Assembly: GCF_900176415.1 (NCBI RefSeq)
Contig: NZ_FWXO01000001.1
Coordinates: 1,298,053 to 1,362,052 of the forward strand
Length of the DNA stretch: 64,000 nt
Direction: 5' to 3'
From: Cellulophaga tyrosinoxydans
Lineage (GTDB): Bacteria; Bacteroidota; Bacteroidia; Flavobacteriales; Flavobacteriaceae
Numbering within the stretch: position 1 is the stretch's first letter; each line of letters starts with the position of its first letter. The notes beneath the pieces were generated by a model. That model saw only the letters and a program-made list of their open reading frames with translations, made no database searches and had not been told where the DNA came from. Position numbers and translations under genes: made by a program. Positions 53,477 to 60,298 of this stretch are shown one piece after another.

Positions 53477-53896
53477 TTACTCTATATGGTATACCCATTT
53501 AACCTTAAATTTTTGATATTTATTTTCAGATACTTTTTCAATTAAAAAAATATCTGGATAAACTTTATATGGGTAATATACATTTTCTTCTTGAACTTTA
53601 ATTTTTAGCTTATCAATACTAGAAAAATTAGTATTCTTTAAATCATTTTCATTTAAAATTTCAGAGTTTTTATGATTTAAAACCATAAACAATTCACCTT
53701 TTATAAAATATTTTAAATGTCTATTAACCAAACTTTTTTGGAATAATTTTTCAGAATTAGTATTTCCACTACCATCTTCTTTAGTGTAATTCTCATTTGA
53801 AGACCCATCAAAATAAATAAATTTTGGTTCCTGTGAGAAAGCTATTGCACTAAATACCATAAAAAATATAGACAATAATATTTTTAATTTGTACAT
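53477..53896 (-). CDS. Exported hypothetical protein
   Basis: This is a 139-residue protein with a signal peptide (FFMVFSAIAFSQ). The mature part is short and lysine-rich (KYFIKGELFMVLNHKN; DIFLIEKVSENKYQKFKVKWVYHIE). I recognise no family. It lies between the degenerate REP copy and a decayed reading frame, so it could itself be recently acquired. Confidence 0.5.
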   Translation of the reverse strand: MYKLKILLSIFFMVFSAIAFSQEPKFIYFDGSSNENYTKEDGSGNTNSEKLFQKSLVNRHLKYFIKGELFMVLNHKNSEILNENDLKNTNFSSIDKLKIKVQEENVYYPYKVYPDIFLIEKVSENKYQKFKVKWVYHIE

Positions 53897-53944
53897 GGAT
53901 CAAGTTTGTTTTTATTAATAAAACTATTTATTACATTTTTTATC

Positions 53945-54121
53945 CTAGTCGTTTCTGTATGAGTAAATTTCTTTCCAAGTAGTAACAGTGCTATTGATTA
54001 AACCTTCCTAGGCTAAATCTTGGAATAACTGTTTTAGTAAAATGTTTTCTGCAACTTATATGCCAGTGTCATATTTTGCTAAAATTCGACCAATTGTTTC
54101 TCTGTAATTAGCTGTTAATTA
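53945..54121 (-). pseudogene. Decayed reading frame with nonsense codons
   Basis: One minus-strand frame reads ANYRETIGRILAKYDTGI, stop, VAENILLKQLFQDLA, stop, EGLINSTVTTWKEIYSYRND, stop. The helical, protein-like segments on both sides of the stops in the same frame suggest a dead gene rather than chance. No family recognised. Confidence 0.4.
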
Positions 54122-54130
54122 CTCATAATG

Positions 54131-54176
54131 CCCCGCTAGAACGAGTAACTGTAAGTTAAAGATAATATGAAAATAA
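54131..54176. repeat. Fourth-type repeat, shortened copy without hairpin
   Basis: It shares CCCCGCTAG and the later GTAAGTTA and ATATGAAAATA segments with 51043-51112, but the central GCGAGCG hairpin is missing, leaving AACGAGTAACT. Confidence 0.55.
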
Positions 54177-54210
54177 AATAATAGTCAAGCACGAATTATC
54201 TCTGTGTATT

Positions 54211-54261
54211 AGCACGTTTAAACTATATAGCCTCAAAGGCGGGAGACTTTGCGGAGTGGGG
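54211..54261 (+). repeat. REP-like palindromic repeat, copy E
   Basis: This 51 nt copy aligns over its full length with copy A (47769-47819) with about five mismatches. It includes AGCACGTTTAAAC, CCTCAAAGGC, loop GGGA, GACTTTGCGG and AGTGGGG. It lies next to the right end of the accessory region. Confidence 0.8.
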
Positions 54262-54272
54262 GGTATCATTTT

Positions 54273-55127
54273 TTAATTCGTTAGTTTCTGAAATGGAATA
54301 GTTAACTTTTTAAAATGTGCTTCTAGTTCTGCTGATGCTTCAAAAGGTCTAAATTGAATTTGCTTAGTCTCTTTTAGTTTTTTACGTAGTTCATCAAGTT
54401 TTAAAATACTTTTAATATAATCGCCATAAAGTAAATTCTTATCATATCGAATAAAGAGTAAAGCTTCATTAGGAATGAGGTTTGCAAGATTTTGTTCATC
54501 TAAAGGCTCTCCATTACTATCTAATATTTTATCATTTTTAAGGGTGACAAAAGTATAAGTGCTAAAAGAGTTTAAACCTTCTTCTACCATTGTTTTATCA
54601 ACTGCGTAGATGTACTCTACAAGTGATGGTGGAGGAGGGGGAGGAGTCATCATAAAAACAAATTCAATTTCTTCCTCATCTAAGTCTTCAGTTTTTATTT
54701 TTATTGGATTAAGACTTTTGTAATTGTTAGGGTTATATTCTAATAATTTATTTATAGACTCTAGCGCTTCAACATTTCCGGTGTTGTAATGAATATTGTT
54801 TTTTGCTTTCGCTACCTCCATTTTTATTGCGTCAATAAAAGAATACCTCACATTTTTATCAGCATAAAGTAATACTAATTGCGGTACCCATTCGTCAATG
54901 GATTTATTTTTTTGATCAATAATAGCATAAGAGATGTCATCAAAATATTCCAATTTGCGCCCATCATTATAGACTTCTTGGTTTTCTGTCACATACAAAC
55001 TAAAAAGCTGTAATGCCTCCTCTATGGCCATTTCTTTTCCACCTTCAGGAAGTTTTATACTTTCTTTTGGTTGGGCATTTAATGATAGACTTAAGCAAAA
55101 TAGAAAAGTAACTATAACTGTTTTCAT
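54273..55127 (-). CDS. Exported hypothetical protein with ExbD-like C-terminal segment
   Basis: This is a 284-residue protein with a signal ending SLNAQ, a helical first half, a proline run (TPPPPPPS, about residue 160), and a C-terminal half (TFVTLKNDKILDSNGEPLD; LLFIRYDKNLLYGDYIKSIL) that recalls the periplasmic domain of ExbD-type proteins. It lacks ExbD's membrane anchor, so it is not an ExbD. It borders REP copy E and lies 44 nt after the outer-membrane protein gene on the same strand. Confidence 0.55.
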   Translation of the reverse strand: MKTVIVTFLFCLSLSLNAQPKESIKLPEGGKEMAIEEALQLFSLYVTENQEVYNDGRKLEYFDDISYAIIDQKNKSIDEWVPQLVLLYADKNVRYSFIDAIKMEVAKAKNNIHYNTGNVEALESINKLLEYNPNNYKSLNPIKIKTEDLDEEEIEFVFMMTPPPPPPSLVEYIYAVDKTMVEEGLNSFSTYTFVTLKNDKILDSNGEPLDEQNLANLIPNEALLFIRYDKNLLYGDYIKSILKLDELRKKLKETKQIQFRPFEASAELEAHFKKLTIPFQKLTN

Positions 55128-55171
55128 CGTTTATAAATTATAAATTTTACAAAAAATATAAAATCTGGCGA

Positions 55172-55738
55172 TTAAAAACGAATACCCACACCAATTTTCA
55201 ACAAATCTAATGATCTATCGTAGGAAACAACTAAATCATTTTCGGAGTTTTCTATAGTTTGTTTATAAGGTATCTTGGTGGTATCATATTGTATATGCAC
55301 AAAGAAGTTATCTGTGAGGTCAAAAGCAGCGCCTAAGTTCAAGTTAAGGCCTCCTTTGTTGTCTTTTTCTATTAATGCGTCAGATTTAAATGTGAAATTA
55401 ACAAGAGTATAACCTACACCAAAATAGGGTCTGAATTTTTGTATGGAAGGAATACTTAATTCACCAAAGACTCTAGGTTGGAGTATAAGTGCACTTTCTT
55501 TAATAGAAAAAGTACCAAGGTTATAATTATTTTGGAGATAATTTACATCCATAGATCCGCCAAGGTTTACAACGCCTAATTTTGTAAATCTCACTTGCAA
55601 TCCTAAATCTACGATTCCGTTAAAATCTTCATAGTCACCTACTGTCATTGGAAATGCTATGGTAGCACTAACATTTTTGTCTTGAGCAAAACTTCCGATA
55701 CTAAAAAGCAATACTAATAAGGAAATTATTTTCTTCAC
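55172..55738 (-). CDS. Outer membrane beta-barrel protein
   Basis: This is a 188-residue protein with a signal (LLVLLFSIGSFAQ) and a barrel-like body of alternating hydrophobic strands (VDLGLQVRFTKLGVVNLGG; RPYFGVGYTLVNFTF; LLKIGVGIRF) that ends in phenylalanine, the usual outer-membrane signature. The start is GTG at 55738; the frame further upstream begins with a TTG and gives a less typical signal peptide. The function is unknown; it could be a porin-like or OmpW-like protein. Confidence 0.75.
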   Translation of the reverse strand: MKKIISLLVLLFSIGSFAQDKNVSATIAFPMTVGDYEDFNGIVDLGLQVRFTKLGVVNLGGSMDVNYLQNNYNLGTFSIKESALILQPRVFGELSIPSIQKFRPYFGVGYTLVNFTFKSDALIEKDNKGGLNLNLGAAFDLTDNFFVHIQYDTTKIPYKQTIENSENDLVVSYDRSLDLLKIGVGIRF

Positions 55739-55781
55739 AACTATCAAATTAATTAAATATTGTTTTTTGTAATTGGTAACC

Positions 55782-56816
55782 TTAAACAGGAATTTGCTGA
55801 CTTAAACAATGCAGTGTTCCAAAGCCCCAGATAAAATCAATACAACTTATGCCAATAACTTCACGATCCGGAAAGCAATCGGCTAAAATGTTTAAAGCAA
55901 CTCGATCTTTAACGTCATTAAAAGTGGGCACTAGTACCGTGTTATTTAAAATTAAAAAGTTTGCGTAGCTGGCTGGGAGTTGTAAGCCATCAAAAAGAAT
56001 TGGCTTTGGCATAGGAAGCGGTACCACCTTTAGCGCTTGTCCGTTTTCTAATTTTGCTTCTTGTAAGCGTTTTAAATTTTCTTGAAGCGGTTTGTAGTTT
56101 TTGTCTTTTGGATTATCTTCAACCACAGTAACTACTGTGTTTTCATTTACAAAACGGCATAAATCGTCTATATGCCCGTGGGTGTCGTCACCTACAATGC
56201 CATCTTTTAGCCAAATGGTATGGGTAACACCAAAGTATTCTAAAAAAATAGCTTCGTAATCTTCTTTGGTAAAACCTGCATTACGAACTTGTATTTTAGG
56301 GTCTAATAAACATTCTTCGGAAGTAATTAATGTGCCCTTACCATTAACCTCGAGAGCACCGCCTTCTAAAACTACTTTTTTGCCTTTATATGTTACATTC
56401 GTGATTGGCACTTGCAAATGTTCTGCGACAGTTTCTGGAACGTGCTTATCTAATTGCCAGTTTTTATACTTTGCCCAACCATTAAAATTAAAGTTTAATG
56501 CTTCTCTTTTGGTACCATTTTTTACGATTATGGGTCCAGAATCACGCATCCAACTACGGTTGGTTTTTTTAATGATAAAAGAGATATTTTTTAGTTTCAC
56601 CGTTGCTAATTCTAGCATTTCGGTTACTTTTTCTTTTAAATTTTTATCCGCTACAACTAAGAAAACGGTTTCTTGTTCGGCAACTTTTTTAATGTATTCT
56701 ACAAATGCCCATTGTACCGCAGCGTATTTTCCTGGCCAATCGTTGCCATTATGCGGAAAACACAATAAAACGCCTTGTTGTTTTTCCCATTCTGCAGGAA
56801 ATCTTCTAGTTGCCAT
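55782..56816 (-). CDS. aguA: Agmatine deiminase
   Basis: The enzyme converts agmatine to N-carbamoylputrescine and ammonia. It has the guanidino-group-modifying pattern: RSWMRDSGPIIVKN, VLEGGALEVNGKGTLITSEECLL, DDTHGHIDDLCRFV, and the catalytic cysteine in GFGTLHCLSQQIPV (Cys337). At 344 residues it has the family length. It lies 5 nt after the aguB gene, so both steps of the agmatine-to-putrescine route form one operon. Confidence 0.95.
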   Translation of the reverse strand: MATRRFPAEWEKQQGVLLCFPHNGNDWPGKYAAVQWAFVEYIKKVAEQETVFLVVADKNLKEKVTEMLELATVKLKNISFIIKKTNRSWMRDSGPIIVKNGTKREALNFNFNGWAKYKNWQLDKHVPETVAEHLQVPITNVTYKGKKVVLEGGALEVNGKGTLITSEECLLDPKIQVRNAGFTKEDYEAIFLEYFGVTHTIWLKDGIVGDDTHGHIDDLCRFVNENTVVTVVEDNPKDKNYKPLQENLKRLQEAKLENGQALKVVPLPMPKPILFDGLQLPASYANFLILNNTVLVPTFNDVKDRVALNILADCFPDREVIGISCIDFIWGFGTLHCLSQQIPV

Positions 56817-56821
56817 AAAAA

Positions 56822-57709
56822 TTAGTCTAAAGCACGTTTGGTAATATCCTCAAAAGCATCAATTCTACGGTCACGGAAAAAAGGCCAATTCTGACGCACA
56901 TTTTCTTGATGATCTAAATCTACTTCGGCAAGTAGTATTTCTTCTTTATCAGAAGAGGCTTGTGCTAAAATTTCGCCTTGAGGTCCGCATATGAATGAAT
57001 TACCCCAAAATTCTAGTCCGTCTGTATCAGGTAAATATTTTTCTAAACCTATACGGTTTGCAGCAGCTACATAAACTCCATTGGCAACGGCATGCCCTTT
57101 CATTACATTCATCCACGCCCCATATTGGTTTTCACCATATTGTGCTTTTTCTGATGGATGCCAGCCGATTGCAGTAGGGTAAAAAATTACTTCTGCACCT
57201 TTTAGTGCCGTAAGTCTTGCTGCTTCTGGATACCATTGATCCCAGCAAATTAGGGTGCCTATTTTGCCTTTTTTAGTTGGGGTGGTTTTAAAGCCTAAAT
57301 CACCAGGAGTGAAGTAAAATTTTTCATAAAAATGCGGGTCATCTGGAATATGCATTTTTCGGTACAAACCAGCTTGTGAGCCATCTGTATCTATAATATA
57401 AGCACTGTTATGGTAGATTCCCGACATTCTCTTTTCAAAGAATGGGATGATTAAAGCCACTTTTAACTCTTTAGCCAAATCACTAAATGCAGTAAAAGAA
57501 ACGTCGCCTAATGGTTCTGCTAGCGAAAAATTAGAAACATCTTCACTCTGACAGAAATAATGACTGCTATACAATTCAGGGAGCGAAATTACTTCGGCAC
57601 CTTTTTCAGCTGCTTTTCGGATCCAGCTTAGGCATTTTTTTCTGTTTTCTTCTGGGGTATTATTCAGATTTAACTGAATAACAGCAATAGTGTATTTTTT
57701 ATTAGCCAT
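56822..57709 (-). CDS. aguB: N-carbamoylputrescine amidase
   Basis: The enzyme hydrolyses N-carbamoylputrescine to putrescine, CO2 and ammonia. Its nitrilase-fold triad is visible as Glu45 (SLPELYSS), Lys118 (LYRKMHIPDDP) and Cys155 (LICWDQWYPEAARL). The family segments FYEKFYFTPGDLGF and FWGNSFICGPQGEIL agree. Its gene precedes aguA. A promoter-like -7 element is found 26 nt upstream. Confidence 0.95.
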   Translation of the reverse strand: MANKKYTIAVIQLNLNNTPEENRKKCLSWIRKAAEKGAEVISLPELYSSHYFCQSEDVSNFSLAEPLGDVSFTAFSDLAKELKVALIIPFFEKRMSGIYHNSAYIIDTDGSQAGLYRKMHIPDDPHFYEKFYFTPGDLGFKTTPTKKGKIGTLICWDQWYPEAARLTALKGAEVIFYPTAIGWHPSEKAQYGENQYGAWMNVMKGHAVANGVYVAAANRIGLEKYLPDTDGLEFWGNSFICGPQGEILAQASSDKEEILLAEVDLDHQENVRQNWPFFRDRRIDAFEDITKRALD

Positions 57710-57734
57710 GAAAAATAGGAATATAAATAAGCGA

Positions 57735-57742
57735 CAAAGATA
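57735..57742 (-). promoter_or_regulatory. -7 promoter element (TATCTTTG) of the agu operon
   Basis: On the minus strand the site reads TATCTTTG, matching TAnnTTTG, 26 nt before the aguB start. Confidence 0.5.
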
Positions 57743-57789
57743 TTAAAATAAAAAAAAGATATCGGCTAGGCTAGGTGTAAGAATAAAAA

Positions 57790-58440
57790 CTATTCTTTAG
57801 TAACCACGAAAGTTGCAATGCTACCAGCAGATAAATTCCATTGGTTGGCATAGATAAGTTTTCCTTCATCATCATACACATTTATTTGTGCCGTATTTGG
57901 GCTAGAGGCACCTTCATTTAGGGCTTCGAATTCTATTCTGTTAAAACCAGATTTTAAATCAACATTCACCCCTTTAAAAGCAGCAGTTAAGAACATTTTA
58001 GGTTCTACAATTTCACCATTTACCTTAATACGGACTTGATCGCCATCTACATATTCATGATCGCGACATACAATACCAACAAATTTGCCATTGTTTTTAA
58101 TATCGCCCATGTACATGTTAGGAAAGTGTTGTCCGGCTTTGCCTTCAAATTTTTCGCCAATTTTAGGGTCCAATTTTAAATCGGCTCCAGCTTGCACTAA
58201 ATCTTTATTTGGAAGCATTGATATTTTAGGCTTTAAAGAATCTTTCATATCAAATTCTTTAGGCTTACTCAATAAATCGGGCATGTTTAAAGACAAAGAC
58301 TTTGGCTTCTCTGGATTTAATTTTAAATCGGTTGGGGTTTTGCTCTCTATTTTTAACGGTTGCGTCTTAGAGACCCCTTCTTGAGAAAAGCCCCATTGAA
58401 CAAGAAAAATGCAAAAAATAAGACTAAAAATGCGCTTCAT
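57790..58440 (-). CDS. Exported hypothetical protein
   Basis: This is a 216-residue protein with a signal (CIFLVQWGFSQ), a low-complexity Lys/Pro/Leu/Ser middle (PTDLKLNPEKPKSLSLNMPD) and a folded C-terminal half (VGIVCRDHEYVDGDQVRIKV; GFNRIEFEALNEGASSPN). The last part looks like a small beta-sandwich. It stands alone between aguB and a lipoprotein gene. I recognise no family. Confidence 0.6.
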   Translation of the reverse strand: MKRIFSLIFCIFLVQWGFSQEGVSKTQPLKIESKTPTDLKLNPEKPKSLSLNMPDLLSKPKEFDMKDSLKPKISMLPNKDLVQAGADLKLDPKIGEKFEGKAGQHFPNMYMGDIKNNGKFVGIVCRDHEYVDGDQVRIKVNGEIVEPKMFLTAAFKGVNVDLKSGFNRIEFEALNEGASSPNTAQINVYDDEGKLIYANQWNLSAGSIATFVVTKE

Positions 58441-58517
58441 AAGTATTAAAGGTCGTTAACTACCTGTAAAACTAACAAATACCCTGCCAATGAGTTTAAA
58501 ATTGATGTTAAAAGTGA

Positions 58518-59171
58518 TTAATTATCTTCTAACTCGGTAATTTTTTTCTCGTACAATTTTTTGCTTTCCACCACAGCAACATTTAGCTCTTGCATAATGC
58601 CATCTACGCGACCTTCTATACTTTTCATTTGATCATTAATGTTGTCAAATGAATTAAGAGCAGCGGCAACTTCTAAAGCTTTTACAACTTCAACAGCATC
58701 GCCATGTAATAACCGCAATTTGCCAATGGCTTCTGCCGTATTTGCTAAAGTTCCGTTGTATTTAGTTCTTGCCTTATTTATAGCTTTTAAAAGCGTTTTT
58801 TTACTAGTTTCGTCACTTAAGCTATTGGTTTGGGTTTCCATTGCGGTGAATAAGTTAGAAGCTTTTGTTTTTAAATCTTCATACTCTTTATTTAAGTTTT
58901 CAACGCGTTTGTCTACTTTTTCCCAATCGCCATAAACTTTAGCAAATTCTTTGTCTTCGTTTTTGGTGTCTTCTAGGGCGCTTTTTAGAGAATTTAGCGA
59001 TTCTAATCCAGAATTTACAATTTTATTGGCATTCTCTTTTTTGTTTTCGAAAGATGAAACTTGAGATTTGAATTTATCTTTTAATCGGATTAAATCTTCT
59101 GGACTTTTATTTTTCCAACAAGATACAGCAAGGAATGATACTAAAAATAAGGTAAGTGTTTTCTTTAACAT
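58518..59171 (-). CDS. Coiled-coil lipoprotein
   Basis: This is a 217-residue protein with a lipoprotein signal (FLVSFLAVSC, Cys18) and an almost entirely helical, Lys/Glu/Asn-rich body with heptad-like spacing (LKDKFKSQVSSFENKKENAN; WEKVDKRVENLNKEYEDLKTK). It probably forms an extended coiled coil anchored in a membrane. No family recognised; LemA-like or other helical lipoproteins are possible relatives. Confidence 0.6.
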   Translation of the reverse strand: MLKKTLTLFLVSFLAVSCWKNKSPEDLIRLKDKFKSQVSSFENKKENANKIVNSGLESLNSLKSALEDTKNEDKEFAKVYGDWEKVDKRVENLNKEYEDLKTKASNLFTAMETQTNSLSDETSKKTLLKAINKARTKYNGTLANTAEAIGKLRLLHGDAVEVVKALEVAAALNSFDNINDQMKSIEGRVDGIMQELNVAVVESKKLYEKKITELEDN

Positions 59172-59290
59172 GGTAGTGTTTGTAATTAATATGCGCTAAA
59201 ATAAGGAAATTATTTGCCTAAATTAAAATTGAAGGAAAGATGTGTTGCGTGTAGAAATTTTGAAAATACTTTATTCACCAGCATTTTAGA

Positions 59291-60187
59291 CTATTTTTCT
59301 TGATAGCTACTTAATTTTTGCGGCCCTTCTAAAACAACACGTTCTACTTTTAAAACACCATCTTCTGTTGTGGCAATATGCCATTTTATTAACGCAATTT
59401 TTCCATTTTCTATTTCTATACCTGTTATACTTCTTGGATGCACGCAACTCCCATCATTAAAAAAAGGGATGTCGCCTGGTTCAGGAAATCGTGGTCTATG
59501 GGTATGGCCAACGATAGTTATTAGAAGTTTATTTTGAACAATCCATTTTTTAATGCGACGTTCAATTTTTATTAATTCTTTGTAGTTTTTAGCCGGACTT
59601 GTGGGATCTGCAATTCCCCAAACCTGTAAAGGTTTCCATAGAACACGCACTAAAAACCTACCCCAACGCCAAAAAGTGTAGTTCCACCAATCTGCTTGGT
59701 GACCATGGGTTAAAAATAATTCTTGGTTGGTTTGTGTGTGTTTTAGCACAATGCCTTCTTCGTACGTAAGACCTGCAAAAAGCGATTTATCACAACCTTC
59801 AATGGGATCAAAATAGGTGCTTAAGTATTGCTTTACATAGGCTGAGTTTTTATAAACCATATCATGGTTTCCCCAAATCATATGTAATCTTTCTAATAAA
59901 TGAAACTCTCGGAGTAGTAGGAACACATTTTTATGAGCATCAAAAATAGATTGAAAATTTATGTTTTCCCATAGCTCATCTCCATCTCCTAATTCAAAAT
60001 ACTCAAAACCTTCTTTAAAATAATGCTTTAAGGCGTGAAAATAGATGTTTCTGTTATTGGCAAAATCATCTGCAAAACTATTATCACCTCTATGACAATC
60101 ACTAAATAAAATAAATTTAGAAGAATCATCAAAAGGTACCACTTTCGCATTGGCATAAGCTCTTGATAATCTTGAGTTAGATGACAT
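59291..60187 (-). CDS. Metallophosphoesterase (calcineurin-like)
   Basis: This is a 298-residue cytoplasmic enzyme with the metal-binding blocks FSDCHRGDN, DGDELWEN, WGNHD near residue 105, LTHGHQADWW and VGHTHRPRFPE. All expected two-metal ligands are present. The order resembles phosphodiesterases acting on nucleotides or UDP-diacylglucosamine, but the substrate is not clear. It is divergent from the GAF protein gene. Confidence 0.85.
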   Translation of the reverse strand: MSSNSRLSRAYANAKVVPFDDSSKFILFSDCHRGDNSFADDFANNRNIYFHALKHYFKEGFEYFELGDGDELWENINFQSIFDAHKNVFLLLREFHLLERLHMIWGNHDMVYKNSAYVKQYLSTYFDPIEGCDKSLFAGLTYEEGIVLKHTQTNQELFLTHGHQADWWNYTFWRWGRFLVRVLWKPLQVWGIADPTSPAKNYKELIKIERRIKKWIVQNKLLITIVGHTHRPRFPEPGDIPFFNDGSCVHPRSITGIEIENGKIALIKWHIATTEDGVLKVERVVLEGPQKLSSYQEK

Positions 60188-60264
60188 AATAATTTTTTTA
60201 TAAATATCTAAAAAAGTCTAGAAACTAAAAGTGTTCAGGACATAAAGTTCTAAATTTTCTTTTG

Positions 60265-60272
60265 TAATTTTG
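60265..60272 (+). promoter_or_regulatory. -7 promoter element (TAATTTTG) of the GAF protein gene
   Basis: TAATTTTG fits TAnnTTTG and lies 27 nt before the start. The -33 side is unclear. Confidence 0.45.
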
Positions 60273-60298
60273 TAAACTATTTTACGACCAAGTATAGT

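Larger units (their letters stand above)
53897..54272. other. Gap with decayed frame and two repeats
   Basis: About 375 nt. It holds a decayed minus-strand frame (53945-54121), a shortened fourth-type repeat (54131-54176) and the full-length REP copy E (54211-54261). No intact gene. Confidence 0.7.

Noticed and set aside
47769-54261. CRISPR array from the repeated hairpin units
   Set aside because: The five copies are far apart, in both orientations and of uneven length, with genes between them. There are no regular spacers and no cas genes.
56266-56844. A 192-codon plus-strand frame opposite aguA
   Set aside because: It is antisense to a gene with intact catalytic motifs, and its composition is that of a reverse frame.
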